Shown: positions 1 through 7,430 of the stretch, in pieces
Layout of the letters: every line of letters starts with the position of its first letter
Numbering within the stretch: the first letter of the stretch is position 1
Virus record (IMG/VR): IMGVR_UViG_3300037485_000830
Coordinates: 1-30,529 of that record
DNA: 30,529 nucleotides
Direction: 5' to 3' (one strand)
Origin: a virus
Made by a program: the position numbers and the translations under genes
Notes under the pieces: model-generated
Database searches by the model: none
What the model saw: the letters and a program-made list of their open reading frames with translations, nothing else
Told to the model about the DNA's origin: nothing

Positions 1-127
1 CAAATTTACGATTTATTGCCATCATAAACAACGCCATTATAGTAACATCTACCATCAACTATGATATTAGGTTGTGCATAAAATCGCACCTTATCGCCCT
101 CAATCCAAAAATGTACCGTTACAAACC
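1..127. repeat. Terminal direct repeat, copy 1 (circular assembly overlap)
   Basis: Bases 1-127 are identical to 30403-30529. The copy includes the 3' end of the metallophosphoesterase gene and, read on the minus strand, a promoter (-7 box TAAATTTG, bases 1-8; TTG at 29-31) that serves the gene starting at 30398. A length of exactly 127 is the usual largest k-mer of common short-read assemblers, so the repeat most likely marks a circular contig rather than a biological terminal repeat. Confidence 0.95.
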
Positions 128-863
128 CATTCTGCCAATCTGCTACTACTCCAGTAGGTAAGTATTCCACTTGGTTTGTTAATCGCATACACCCACTTTC
201 AAGCCATACATAAGGGGCTTTTCTATTAGTCATATACTTTGAGTTTAACCTATGAGTATGCCCTGAAGTACCTGAACTCATATAGTCCTTTATATTCTGC
301 TCGGCTGCGTTTTTTGCTAATTTTAATCCGTGTACTACATCGAAAATATCAAATAAAGTATAAACATCTGTGGGGTCGTAAACTATACCTAATTCTTTTA
401 ATTGTAACATTTCCTCGAATTTTGTACTTTCAAAATGCTTGTATAAAATAGCAAGGTGTTTTAGTTGTTTTTCCCCTAATAAATTAGGTTTTGTAACCCT
501 TTCGTCGTGGTTTCCAAGTCTTACCCTTATCTTTGCATTTGTAGAGGCTACAAGTGGCTTTAAAATCTGTTCTGTGGTATATTCTATTTCTCCTACTTCT
601 GTATATCCAGTAAGTATTCCATCTGGGTAAAGTTTTTGAGTATGTTTAGATAAATAAGGCATATCAACTATATCTCCATTTAAAACTACCTCATCAAATT
701 TATTATGCTGCAAAATTCTATTTACGCATCGGTTTGCTCTTAAGTCCGTAAGCCATCCGTGATGGTCTGAAGTAAACAAAACAGAGTAAAGTTTTTTATC
801 CCAAAGTTTTTTATTCTGCCAGTGATTAGCTTCATTGTCTTTCATTCGAGGTCTTTTGTTCAT
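6..863 (-). CDS. Calcineurin-like metallophosphoesterase
   Basis: A 285-residue protein of the calcineurin-like phosphoesterase superfamily, which hydrolyses phosphomonoesters or phosphodiesters with two metal ions. The metal-binding motifs appear in order: D33 and H35 (SDHHG), GDIVD at 63-67, GNHDE at 117-121, and GHTHR at 201-205. A further H178 lies in the VVHG segment. Its phage substrate (nucleotide, nucleic acid end or other) cannot be told from sequence. The ATG overlaps the TGA of the upstream 45-residue gene as ATGA, so the two are probably translationally coupled. The 3' end holds a promoter for the next gene across the circular junction. Confidence 0.9.
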   Translation of the reverse strand: MNKRPRMKDNEANHWQNKKLWDKKLYSVLFTSDHHGWLTDLRANRCVNRILQHNKFDEVVLNGDIVDMPYLSKHTQKLYPDGILTGYTEVGEIEYTTEQILKPLVASTNAKIRVRLGNHDERVTKPNLLGEKQLKHLAILYKHFESTKFEEMLQLKELGIVYDPTDVYTLFDIFDVVHGLKLAKNAAEQNIKDYMSSGTSGHTHRLNSKYMTNRKAPYVWLESGCMRLTNQVEYLPTGVVADWQNGFVTVHFWIEGDKVRFYAQPNIIVDGRCYYNGVVYDGNKS

Positions 864-997
864 AAGTTCCGTGAGTAAAGTGAAATTTCTATATCGTTTG
901 CTAATGTTATTTCATCTTCTGATACGATTCCCTTGATGATAGCGTAATACGTTATCAATCCATTCCATACAACTATATCCATATTGTCGAACTGCAT
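860..997 (-). CDS. Small protein of 45 residues, unknown function
   Basis: An open frame running from ATG at 997 to TGA at 860 encodes 45 residues (MQFDNMDIVV...), rich in acidic and aliphatic residues. A second in-frame ATG at 982 would give 40 residues. The stop overlaps the metallophosphoesterase start as ATGA, which supports it as a real coupled gene. The -7-like box TAAATTGC (1003-1010) ends five bases before the first ATG, which favours the longer form and a nearly leaderless message. I do not recognise the family. Confidence 0.6.
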   Translation of the reverse strand: MQFDNMDIVVWNGLITYYAIIKGIVSEDEITLANDIEISLYSRNL

Positions 998-1002
998 CGA
1001 AC

Positions 1003-1064
1003 GCAATTTACAATTGAAATATTACTTAAACAAGTATTTTCTAATATTTAGAATTGTTCTAAAT
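1003..1064 (-). promoter_or_regulatory. Promoter A with upstream 19-bp palindrome
   Basis: The palindrome ATTTAGAATTGTTCTAAAT (1046-1064) is perfect over 8+8 bases around a 3-base centre. A -7-like box TAAATTGC lies at 1003-1010, 35 bases downstream on the minus strand, with TTG 20 bases before it. The box is imperfect against TAnnTTTG. The same palindrome-to-box distance recurs at three other promoters (23880-23940, 26432-26493, 29397-29457), which is the main support for this call. Confidence 0.6.
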
Positions 1065-1079
1065 TGCAAAATGATTGAG

Positions 1080-1532
1080 TTAGTTACTATAATACAATTC
1101 TGCTTCGGCTTTTCTTCTTCTCGTAAGCCCAGAGATTTCTTTACCACCTGCTTTATTCCATCGTATGAACTGATTAAAGATAGCTTCGCTTGTTGGTAGT
1201 GCCTTAACTAATTTAAGAAGCGTAGAAGCCTTTAAATTGCCTAATCCACAATTATAAGCAAACGATACCAAAGCATCAAATTGGTTTTGATTTAACTTTG
1301 TTTTACCTATTAACTCATTCACTCCCTTAACAAACTTTTGCAAGTCGTGGTTTAAATACTCTTTTGCTTGGTCTAACGTGATAGGTTTATCAGTCATTGA
1401 TACCTTTACTCCATTTGGGTAAATTGTGGTCCCTACTCCAATAGTCGGTAGCGAGATACTATCGAGGTAAGGCTTTGTTCTAACCCCCTCAAAAGCAATA
1501 ATAAACTCTATACCTTTTTTGCTTATATTCAT
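1080..1532 (-). CDS. Endolysin, GH24 lysozyme (T4/lambda-type muramidase fold)
   Basis: A 150-residue GH24 lysozyme that cuts the glycan chains of peptidoglycan at the end of infection. The family triad E-x8-D-x5-T is visible as E15 (FEG), D24 (YLD) and T30, followed by the IGVGTT turn. The length is normal for the family and there is no separate wall-binding domain. There is no signal peptide or N-terminal anchor, so export should depend on a holin. The ATG overlaps the end of the small membrane protein gene at 1529, so it is the last gene of a lysis cassette that includes two membrane proteins and a lipase. Confidence 0.95.
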   Translation of the reverse strand: MNISKKGIEFIIAFEGVRTKPYLDSISLPTIGVGTTIYPNGVKVSMTDKPITLDQAKEYLNHDLQKFVKGVNELIGKTKLNQNQFDALVSFAYNCGLGNLKASTLLKLVKALPTSEAIFNQFIRWNKAGGKEISGLTRRRKAEAELYYSN

Positions 1533-1735
1533 TTCGAGTGAACTGATTTAGTATTAGTCCAAAACTTAATCCCTACTAAAAGAATTGTCAAACCAAATCC
1601 TACCCAATATTTAGGGGTATCGCTAATAGGCATTGAATCCACCATCGGTTGGATAGCTACTAACAACACAAGGGCAAAGTCGCCAACTTGTCGCCAATAC
1701 TTCGGTGTAGGTGCATAAAAATCTTTTCTTATCAT
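1529..1735 (-). CDS. Small two-helix membrane protein, probable holin
   Basis: A 68-residue protein with two hydrophobic segments, about residues 17-34 (VGDFALVLLVAIQ region) and 44-59 (YWVGFGLTILLVGIKF). Size, two membrane spans, a charged C-terminus and position directly before the lysozyme gene fit a class II holin, which would permeabilise the inner membrane at lysis. It overlaps the genes on both sides by 4 bases. Holins are too diverse in sequence for homology to be seen by eye, so the call rests on topology and context. Which of the two small membrane proteins is holin and which is a modulator is unknown. Confidence 0.7.
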   Translation of the reverse strand: MIRKDFYAPTPKYWRQVGDFALVLLVAIQPMVDSMPISDTPKYWVGFGLTILLVGIKFWTNTKSVHSK

Positions 1736-1983
1736 TTTAAATAATCTTTAAGTAATGGTAAAATCTTTGTCCCTAATGGAATAGTTCCTAATGAAAACAT
1801 CCCGATAATCATCCACAAATATTTATCTAATTTTTTTAATTTACCCTCTATTGTTTCAATTCTATGAATTAAACCATCGCCATTAAACTTATCTCCTACT
1901 AATGCACTTTCAATTCTCTCTACTGCTTTTATACAATAGGTCATCTGTGCATTCATCTCTTTTAGTTGGTCTATTTCACTCAT
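1732..1983 (-). CDS. Coiled-coil plus C-terminal membrane anchor protein, XhlA-like lysis accessory
   Basis: From ATG at 1983 the protein has 83 residues; an in-frame ATG at 1989 would add two. The 1983 start forms an ATGA overlap with the lipase stop and is preferred. The N-terminal 55 or so residues are charged and heptad-like (MSEIDQLKEMNAQ...), followed by one membrane span (YLWMIIGMFSLGTIPLG) and a lysine-rich end. This topology resembles XhlA/hemolysin-type lysis accessory proteins, which are often encoded next to a holin and an endolysin. The similarity is one of shape only. Confidence 0.6.
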   Translation of the reverse strand: MSEIDQLKEMNAQMTYCIKAVERIESALVGDKFNGDGLIHRIETIEGKLKKLDKYLWMIIGMFSLGTIPLGTKILPLLKDYLK

Positions 1984-2612
1984 AACCATTTTATATATTC
2001 ATCAATATCGTGGTCGTAAAAAGGGTTAAATTTTTGCCCCTTACTCCACGCTTTTAAATGTGATTTAACCTTATCGAAAAACTTTATTTTATTCCATTGT
2101 TTGCCATTGTAATCTATGTAAACTAACTCCCCTATATGCTCATATCCTAAAATCTTACTTGGTAGTTGTGTAACTATATCGTTATTGTTTCTTACTCTTA
2201 TATGGTTAGCTTTAGCCGTTGTGTGGTTATGTGTAACCATCGGGCATCCAAAGGTTATAACTTGAATGTGTGGAATGTAGATAGCAGAAATCAAAGCCAA
2301 TGCAGCACCATAGGAATGACCTGTGAAGTACAAAGGTTTATCGGGTAGGTTATCTCTTAACTCTCTTGCGATTAAATCCCACGACTTCTTAAATCCCTTG
2401 TGCATATTCCCGTAAGCAGTATTTGTAAATCCTGCCTGAACATTAAAAGCCCAATCTTTCGTTTCATCAGTACCACGAAAAACCACCACACACGCTTCGC
2501 CAACTTCAAGTATATATGCTTGAATACCTTTCTTATTAATGGTGTGCAGAACCTTATGCTCAAACACACCACTATAAGCACCTTTACTTATCTTCGCTAA
2601 TTCCTTTAACAT
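1980..2612 (-). CDS. Class 3 lipase-like alpha/beta hydrolase
   Basis: A 210-residue alpha/beta hydrolase of the lipase class 3 type. The FRGTD segment (45-49), typical near the oxyanion hole in this family, is followed by the nucleophile elbow GHSYG (98-102, Ser100). D145 in the NNNDIV segment and H201 near the C-terminus (DHDIDEY) complete a plausible catalytic triad. No signal peptide is visible. It sits first in the lysis cassette, directly before two membrane proteins and the lysozyme. A role in breaking host membrane lipids during lysis is an inference from position; cell-entry or other roles are possible. Confidence 0.85.
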   Translation of the reverse strand: MLKELAKISKGAYSGVFEHKVLHTINKKGIQAYILEVGEACVVVFRGTDETKDWAFNVQAGFTNTAYGNMHKGFKKSWDLIARELRDNLPDKPLYFTGHSYGAALALISAIYIPHIQVITFGCPMVTHNHTTAKANHIRVRNNNDIVTQLPSKILGYEHIGELVYIDYNGKQWNKIKFFDKVKSHLKAWSKGQKFNPFYDHDIDEYIKWL

Positions 2613-2730
2613 CTAATGTTTGTTGAAGTTTACCGATAGAGTTTGCAATCATTACTGCGTCTTGTAAAGAGTAACACCCTTTTTGTTGTGCGATTTCTAT
2701 CGCTTGTACTAAAACTTTTAAATCTTCCAT
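2584..2730 (-). CDS. Small helical protein of 48 residues, unknown function
   Basis: ATG at 2730 opens a 48-residue frame (MEDLKVLVQAIEIAQQ...) ending at TAA 2584. It fills the gap between the tail fibre and lipase genes and overlaps the lipase start by 29 bases. The sequence looks like two amphipathic helices around a GCYSLQDA turn. No membrane span, signal peptide or metal motif is present. The family is not recognised. Confidence 0.65.
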   Translation of the reverse strand: MEDLKVLVQAIEIAQQKGCYSLQDAVMIANSIGKLQQTLDVKGISEDK

Positions 2731-2742
2731 ATTATTTATAAA

Positions 2743-4725
2743 TTACATTGCTGAATGTGTTACTTTTTTCCACCCAGTGCCATCATAAAAACATAAAGTT
2801 GCTAAAGTTGTGTTAAATACAACCATCCCTGTTGCAGGAGTTAAAGCATTTATCTCTGTTGTTGTTTTATTGCCTATTGTTACACTTGAACTAAAGGTTG
2901 CTGCTCGAGTAGCTTTAGTAATTGTTAATGCCGATACTCCTGCTGTAGAATCTCTTATTGAAAATTCACCACTTGCACCAGAAACATTACTACTTACTAA
3001 CCAAGCTTGTAGTGAAGCTCCAGTACCAGTAGTCATAACTAAACCTGCGATAGCATTACTATTATTAGCAGTTACTCTATAGTAAGTTGAGCCATTCTGA
3101 ATAGTAGTTAAATCGCCTACCATTGTCATACTTGAACCTAATGTTACTGCACCTGTAATCCTTGCCGTACCAGTTACTTGTAGTTTTTCCCCTCCGTCAG
3201 TAGTAGAGCCTATAAGGAAATTACCATTACTTTTTATCGTTGCTGCGTATGTCCCCCCAGAAAATGGATTACCACCTTGTGAAGCAGATACTATAAGGTT
3301 TAAATCGCCTCCACTAAACGCATTTGATGCAATAGCCCAATTCCTATAAGTTACTGTTGCTGTAGAATTATCTAATCTATACCCTGTATATGCACTTGAT
3401 GAATTAATAGTTAATACCGTAGATGTACCATTTAATGTTAACCCTGCAAATGTAGGAGTACTACTTGTCGCTATACTTTGTGGCAAACTCAATGTTATAG
3501 AACCTGAAGCGTTTGTAACCGTTACTTGGTTAGCTGTTCCTGTTATCGTTGCCCTTGTAAAACCTGTACCATTACCGATGTCTATTTGTCCATTTGTAGG
3601 GGTAGCCGTTAACCCTGTACCACCCGATGAAATAGCTAAAGCCGTTCCAAGTGTTACTGCTCCTGTTACCGATAGCGTTGAAATTAAAGTAGTACCACCT
3701 GTTATACTTGCAGCATTTCCACTTCCACTTGATTTAACAACAGTTAAAGCCTCTCCTGCTCCACCTTTTGTAATTGATGCAGCGACACCACTACCACTTG
3801 CGTGATTAATAACTAAATCAGAAGCCGTTAAAGAATGTGTGCCTAAATCAACATTAGTAGTAGCACCTGTATAAGGCACTGCACTAACATCTGCTGCACT
3901 TAACGTTACTATTCCTGTATATCCATTAACCGAAACTACTGCATCGGTATTATCTACTTTTTGCCAAGTCGAACCATTAAAGATAGCCCAATCTCCTAAT
4001 TCCCAAGATGTAATTCCATTTAGGTTTGTTGAACCTGCAACCGAAACTACATAGTAAAATCCTTGCGTTCCAACACTTGAGGTTAAAGTAGGTGTATTTG
4101 TAGAAGCATTCCAAGTACCTTGATACTCCACACCACCTGCTAATCCGTTTACTTGATTTTGTAACTTACCTATACCCGTTAATATTGAATCGGTAGATAG
4201 TACGGCAGAGCCACTAACAGATAAACCTGTTAATACTTTACCAACTACTGAACTATTTTTTAATGTCGGACTTGCATAGTTACCCTCTAATTCCCCACCT
4301 GCTGCGATACCCTCAATCGTAGTTAAGTAAGTACTATTATCGTAACTCAAAGTAGTTCCACTTGCCTTTACAAAGCCAGTTCCGTTGATTTGCGTTTGCT
4401 GAATTGCAGTTGCTATATCAGTTGTAATATCATAGCTTACATTATCTCCATTTGAAGCATTTACTGCTATCTCATCAAGTTTATTTACTGCTACTGCTTC
4501 AACAACTAAAACCAATGTGCTTGTTACTGCGTTGGTAATAGTATATTTTTGCCCTATAATTAATTCCGAAGCACTAATTAAAGTCTGTAATGCAGACCTT
4601 GTTAAACTTCTATTAAATACATTTTGAGCCTTTATATTAGCGAAGTCTACTGGACTTCCTGACATTAAAACATCATCTTTTTCAAGGTATGTTAGCTCTA
4701 CGGTTGGGTCGTTAAATTGTGGCAT
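2743..4725 (-). CDS. Tail fibre / receptor-binding structural protein
   Basis: A 660-residue protein rich in Ser, Thr, Gly, Ala, Asn and Val, with many short repeats such as TGAVTLG, LSVTGAV, GGTGL and GTARITGAVTLGS, typical of beta-rich trimeric phage fibres. A segment near 200-260 (EYQGTWNAS...FYYVVSVAG...WELGDWAIFNGSTWQKV) resembles the carbohydrate-binding-like modules found in such fibres. The end (MVVFNTTLATLCFYDGTGWKKV) is a common closing motif of flavobacterial phage fibres. I see no S74 chaperone domain at the C-terminus. Position after the connector genes and before the lysis genes fits a host-recognition role. Confidence 0.85.
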   Translation of the reverse strand: MPQFNDPTVELTYLEKDDVLMSGSPVDFANIKAQNVFNRSLTRSALQTLISASELIIGQKYTITNAVTSTLVLVVEAVAVNKLDEIAVNASNGDNVSYDITTDIATAIQQTQINGTGFVKASGTTLSYDNSTYLTTIEGIAAGGELEGNYASPTLKNSSVVGKVLTGLSVSGSAVLSTDSILTGIGKLQNQVNGLAGGVEYQGTWNASTNTPTLTSSVGTQGFYYVVSVAGSTNLNGITSWELGDWAIFNGSTWQKVDNTDAVVSVNGYTGIVTLSAADVSAVPYTGATTNVDLGTHSLTASDLVINHASGSGVAASITKGGAGEALTVVKSSGSGNAASITGGTTLISTLSVTGAVTLGTALAISSGGTGLTATPTNGQIDIGNGTGFTRATITGTANQVTVTNASGSITLSLPQSIATSSTPTFAGLTLNGTSTVLTINSSSAYTGYRLDNSTATVTYRNWAIASNAFSGGDLNLIVSASQGGNPFSGGTYAATIKSNGNFLIGSTTDGGEKLQVTGTARITGAVTLGSSMTMVGDLTTIQNGSTYYRVTANNSNAIAGLVMTTGTGASLQAWLVSSNVSGASGEFSIRDSTAGVSALTITKATRAATFSSSVTIGNKTTTEINALTPATGMVVFNTTLATLCFYDGTGWKKVTHSAM

Positions 4726-4726
4726 A

Positions 4727-5122
4727 TTATTCTGTTATTATGTAATTACCTGATTCATCTGTTATCGGTTGGAATTGCTCATCGTAGATTATTTCATCTC
4801 TACCAGCATCTTCCATCGCTATAATTTTAATATATTTTCTTCTCTCGTTTATGATTTGAAAAGCCTGAATTATTAATTCCCTATTTTCAAATTGTATTCT
4901 ATTTTTTTTATTTAAAGGTGGGTAATCCTCATATCGGATTAAAATCTCATAAGATTGATTAAGTGTAATTTGTCCACCATCAATACCCCTTGAACCACTT
5001 AAAGGTGTAACCTTTGCCCACAACGTAATATCAGTACGCTCCGTTGCATCCGTTCCACCACTTCCATTTGGAGTAGTTGAGTAGTTTATTAAACTTATCC
5101 TATCTCGAAGTTTCCCTATCAT
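4727..5122 (-). CDS. Head-tail joining / head closure protein (SPP1 gp16-like)
   Basis: A 131-residue protein matching the phage head-tail joining family: MIGKLRDRISL start, a GSGGTD linker, an ITLWAKVTPLSGSRG strand region and an NRELIIQAFQIINERRKYIKIIA core. Proteins of this family close the portal channel and link head to tail. It overlaps the gp6-like connector gene by 4 bases, the usual pairing. The C-terminal 25 residues are acidic and extend beyond the core. Confidence 0.85.
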   Translation of the reverse strand: MIGKLRDRISLINYSTTPNGSGGTDATERTDITLWAKVTPLSGSRGIDGGQITLNQSYEILIRYEDYPPLNKKNRIQFENRELIIQAFQIINERRKYIKIIAMEDAGRDEIIYDEQFQPITDESGNYIITE

Positions 5123-5634
5123 ATCCCTAATATCGTATTTCGTGAGTAACTTTGTGCCATTCTTTTTGCATCGTTAGATAACTCGTTAAATGTACCCTCA
5201 ATATAGAAGTTTTCCCTATTCTCATAGCTTGTACTTACCTCTTTCATTATGGCTATTTTTAAAGCCTTTGGTAGCGTTGTAAACCCTGTCGTGTATGTTA
5301 TTGTAACACCCGTTGAATTAATGCACCACAAGTACTTATATTCAAGTCCTTTTGTATCGTAACTCAATGTCGTACCTGCATCATTCACACAAGCAGAAAC
5401 AACTGCATTAGGTTGGTAAGGAATTTCAGCCCACCCATCTAATACATCCCATCTACACTTCAAAGTCTTTGCACCAAATGAAAGGTTAGTAAACTTTTCT
5501 AATCGCTCCCTTGCATCGGTTATCATTTCCCCTAATAAAGTATCTTCAGCAGTAGTGGTTATCCTTAAGTAATCTCTTACCTCTGCAACCGTAACTGGCT
5601 CACTTGCCAAATCTGTAATTATTTTTACTTCCAT
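5119..5634 (-). CDS. Head-tail connector protein (HK97 gp6-like adaptor)
   Basis: A 171-residue protein of the HK97 gp6/SPP1 gp15 adaptor type. The N-terminal segment EPVTVAEVRDYLRI followed by a helical DTLLGEMITDARERLEKFTN region is characteristic, and ends with ITYTTGFTTLPKALKIAIMKEV before the C-terminal helices. These adaptors form a ring under the portal. It overlaps the head closure gene by 4 bases and starts where the LamG-like gene ends. Confidence 0.85.
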   Translation of the reverse strand: MEVKIITDLASEPVTVAEVRDYLRITTTAEDTLLGEMITDARERLEKFTNLSFGAKTLKCRWDVLDGWAEIPYQPNAVVSACVNDAGTTLSYDTKGLEYKYLWCINSTGVTITYTTGFTTLPKALKIAIMKEVSTSYENRENFYIEGTFNELSNDAKRMAQSYSRNTILGI

Positions 5635-6362
5635 TATGCCGTTATATTAACTATATCATCATCTATTAACATATCTTCAAAATACATTAAGCCTATTATT
5701 CTATTATCTACTTGTGTTAATGTTCCTTTTAAACTTCCTAAATCTAATCTTTCTAAAATTTCAGGACCTCCATTAGTTTGTGTTGCACTTGGTAATTTTA
5801 ACTCCCCATTTATTGCAATATTCAAAAGATTATTTGCACCACTAAAATCGTAACCTATCGCTATTGAATAAATACCATCGGTATCTAATGGATAATCATA
5901 ATTATTTACATTACTTGGCCCTCCTAATGTTTCAATATAAATATCCCTCGTCATTGATGTTGAACAAGTAAGATAATTCTCTAAAGAATCATCATCATTA
6001 ATACTAAACAAAGTATCAACTTTGGCTGAATCCGATTCATATATTCTCGCTCTTACAAAAATAGTACCCTTTAAGCTACTCCAATTTATTGTGGTGTTAT
6101 ACGCTATGTCTTTCCAACTTCCACCATCAGTTATTAATAAATCAGGGCAAGTATTACTATAATCTACACGAGGTACATTGATAGCCATACTTTCAGTAGC
6201 TCCTGCTTGGTCTATTCTATTTGCAGCACTTGAACGTGTCCATACAAAGTCCCCTGCACCATCCGTTGGCTTCATTGAATACAAAGTACCAGCCTTATAC
6301 CCATTCTTTTTTGTAAGGCTTAAAAATAGCTTTGAATTAGCATATGCTTCGGTCTTTATCAT
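5634..6362 (-). CDS. LamG/concanavalin-like virion protein
   Basis: A 242-residue protein. The N-terminal part has a DFVWTRSSAANRI...INVPRVDYSN...CPDLLIT pattern that recurs in structural proteins of Bacteroidetes phages, where it precedes a LamG-like jelly-roll domain. The rest (IFVRARIYE..., YSIAIGYDFSGANNLLNIAINGE, IIGLMYFEDMLIDDDIV) alternates short strands as expected for that fold. Because it lies between capsid and connector genes, a head decoration or sugar-binding surface protein is likely, but a tail location cannot be excluded. Confidence 0.65.
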   Translation of the reverse strand: MIKTEAYANSKLFLSLTKKNGYKAGTLYSMKPTDGAGDFVWTRSSAANRIDQAGATESMAINVPRVDYSNTCPDLLITDGGSWKDIAYNTTINWSSLKGTIFVRARIYESDSAKVDTLFSINDDDSLENYLTCSTSMTRDIYIETLGGPSNVNNYDYPLDTDGIYSIAIGYDFSGANNLLNIAINGELKLPSATQTNGGPEILERLDLGSLKGTLTQVDNRIIGLMYFEDMLIDDDIVNITA

Positions 6363-6571
6363 TTAGTTTTTACTTTGCCTTTAAATTCCTTTGTTTTCTT
6401 CTCTACCTTAAGTTCTTTTTCCTCGATAATCTCTTTCACTTCCTCAATCTCTTTCAAGTAGCCTACCTTAATAAATTCAAGTATTTTAGGTGTTGATTTT
6501 ACTTCGTAAGTAAACCCTCGTCTGAACCTATCGCCATCGTGGATAAAGTCCATTTTTGATATAACTTTCAT
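6359..6571 (-). CDS. Small conserved-type protein with SH3-like start and lysine-rich tail
   Basis: From the ATG at 6571 the product has 70 residues: a compact MKVISKMDFIHDGDRFRRGFTYEV segment typical of tiny phage proteins encoded between capsid and connector genes, then a highly charged Glu/Lys tail (EEVKEIIEEKELKVEKK...). The frame is open further upstream only to a TTG (6586), which would lie inside the promoter, so the ATG is preferred. The -7 box TATATTTG ends four bases before this ATG, implying a leaderless message. Function unknown. Confidence 0.7.
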   Translation of the reverse strand: MKVISKMDFIHDGDRFRRGFTYEVKSTPKILEFIKVGYLKEIEEVKEIIEEKELKVEKKTKEFKGKVKTK

Positions 6572-6575
6572 AATA

Positions 6576-6609
6576 CAAATATACAAAATTTTGCTAAAAC
6601 TTTTAGCAA
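6576..6609 (-). promoter_or_regulatory. Late-type promoter S1 with palindromic operator
   Basis: The perfect palindrome TTGCTAAAACTTTTAGCAA (6591-6609) lies upstream of a consensus -7 box TATATTTG (6576-6583, minus strand). Four other structural-gene promoters carry the same core next to the -7 box; here it sits about one helical turn further upstream. The palindrome overlaps the last codons and stop of the GIY-YIG endonuclease gene. No TTG is present at the usual distance. Confidence 0.65.
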
Positions 6610-7322
6610 TCTTTGTATTTCCATTTGAAGCCTCCTGCTTGTCTTTTATTACCCTTACAACAACTAACTATATCGCCATTATGAGTATTGGTTACCCTAC
6701 CTGCTTCTCTACAACTATAATAATCTGCTAAATAGTTCATTTTCATATCATATTGAGTAACCGACTTTGATTTTTTAATACGAGTTTCAATAGATACTAT
6801 AGTCCCCATTTTAGTATTACTAATCTTTTTTTTAGTTTCTTCTGAATAAATTTTACCCTTATTAGATAATGCTATTTTATTCTTTGTTTCTTCACTATGT
6901 TTTTTACCTAACATCGTTGGGTAATTACCATTCTTTTTATTAGCTAATCCTATTTTAAATCTATGTTCTTCGCTCATATTGTTTTTATACACAAGCATTT
7001 TAGCTACACTTTCATTACTCATCTTACCACTTTTATCATTTGATTTAGTTAGCCTTAAATTAAGCCCATTAAGCATAGAGTTATACTTATCTTGATAATA
7101 TCTTTCTGCTTTATTAAGTAAATCAATATGGCATAAGCATATTATTTCAAAAGTATGATTTTCAATACCATATTTAATAAAAGACCTATTTAATTTAGAT
7201 TGACCTTTAGATGCGTTTAAATTGCTTTTATACCTTGCAATTCTACGTTTTAAATCTATACTTTGACCTATATAGATTCTACCACTTGGAGAAGTGATTT
7301 TATATATTCCTATCATATTCAT
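6603..7322 (-). CDS. GIY-YIG homing endonuclease with NUMOD3 repeats
   Basis: A 239-residue free-standing homing endonuclease. The GIY-YIG nuclease domain covers about 1-90: GIY at 5-7, YIG at 17-19, the catalytic Arg about R27, and E73 in the AERYYQ helix. NUMOD3-type DNA-binding repeats follow (KKHSEETKNKIALSNKGK, YSEETKKKISNTKMG), then a C-terminal NUMOD1-like module (VTQYDMKMNYLADYYSCREA...GGFKWKY). An in-frame ATG at 7316 is an alternative start. The gene is inserted between the capsid gene and the connector genes, with its own promoter and bounded upstream by the capsid terminator. Confidence 0.92.
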   Translation of the reverse strand: MNMIGIYKITSPSGRIYIGQSIDLKRRIARYKSNLNASKGQSKLNRSFIKYGIENHTFEIICLCHIDLLNKAERYYQDKYNSMLNGLNLRLTKSNDKSGKMSNESVAKMLVYKNNMSEEHRFKIGLANKKNGNYPTMLGKKHSEETKNKIALSNKGKIYSEETKKKISNTKMGTIVSIETRIKKSKSVTQYDMKMNYLADYYSCREAGRVTNTHNGDIVSCCKGNKRQAGGFKWKYKDC

Positions 7323-7336
7323 TAATTAAAGCATTA

Positions 7337-7367
7337 CAAATTTACGAAAAAATGATATAAAAAACAA
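7337..7367 (-). promoter_or_regulatory. Consensus Bacteroidetes promoter for the GIY-YIG gene
   Basis: On the minus strand TTG (7365-7367) is followed after 20 bases by TAAATTTG (7337-7344), a full match to the TTG/TAnnTTTG pattern. It lies 15 bases before the endonuclease ATG. The TTG sits at the very end of the upstream terminator stem and within its T-rich tail. Confidence 0.8.
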
Positions 7368-7394
7368 AGGTGGATACAGTTAAGTACCCACCTT
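7367..7394 (-). terminator. Intrinsic terminator after the major capsid gene
   Basis: On the minus strand AAGGTGGGTAC and GTATCCACCTT form an 11-bp stem with one G-U pair and a 6-base loop, followed by TTTGTTTTTTATAT. It lies 36 bases after the capsid stop codon. It separates capsid transcription from the inserted GIY-YIG gene. Confidence 0.85.
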
Positions 7395-7430
7395 ATATTT
7401 GCTTTAACTAATTGATAGTCAATTATTTAC

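Noticed and set aside
1-127. Biological direct terminal repeat used in packaging
   Set aside because: The length matches an assembly k-mer and the repeat cuts through a coding gene at an arbitrary point; nothing suggests a packaging end.
984-1199. Plus-strand open frames such as 984-1199, 2810-3082 and 21310-21687
   Set aside because: They are antisense to well-supported minus-strand genes or control regions and show low-complexity or hydrophobic translations without motifs.
2705-2725. ACTAAAACTTTTAAA resembling the late palindrome
   Set aside because: It lies inside a small coding gene, lacks the GC end of the motif and has no -7 box beside it.
6359-6586. TTG start at 6586 for the small gene ending at 6359
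   Set aside because: It would place the start codon within the promoter; the ATG at 6571 fits better.
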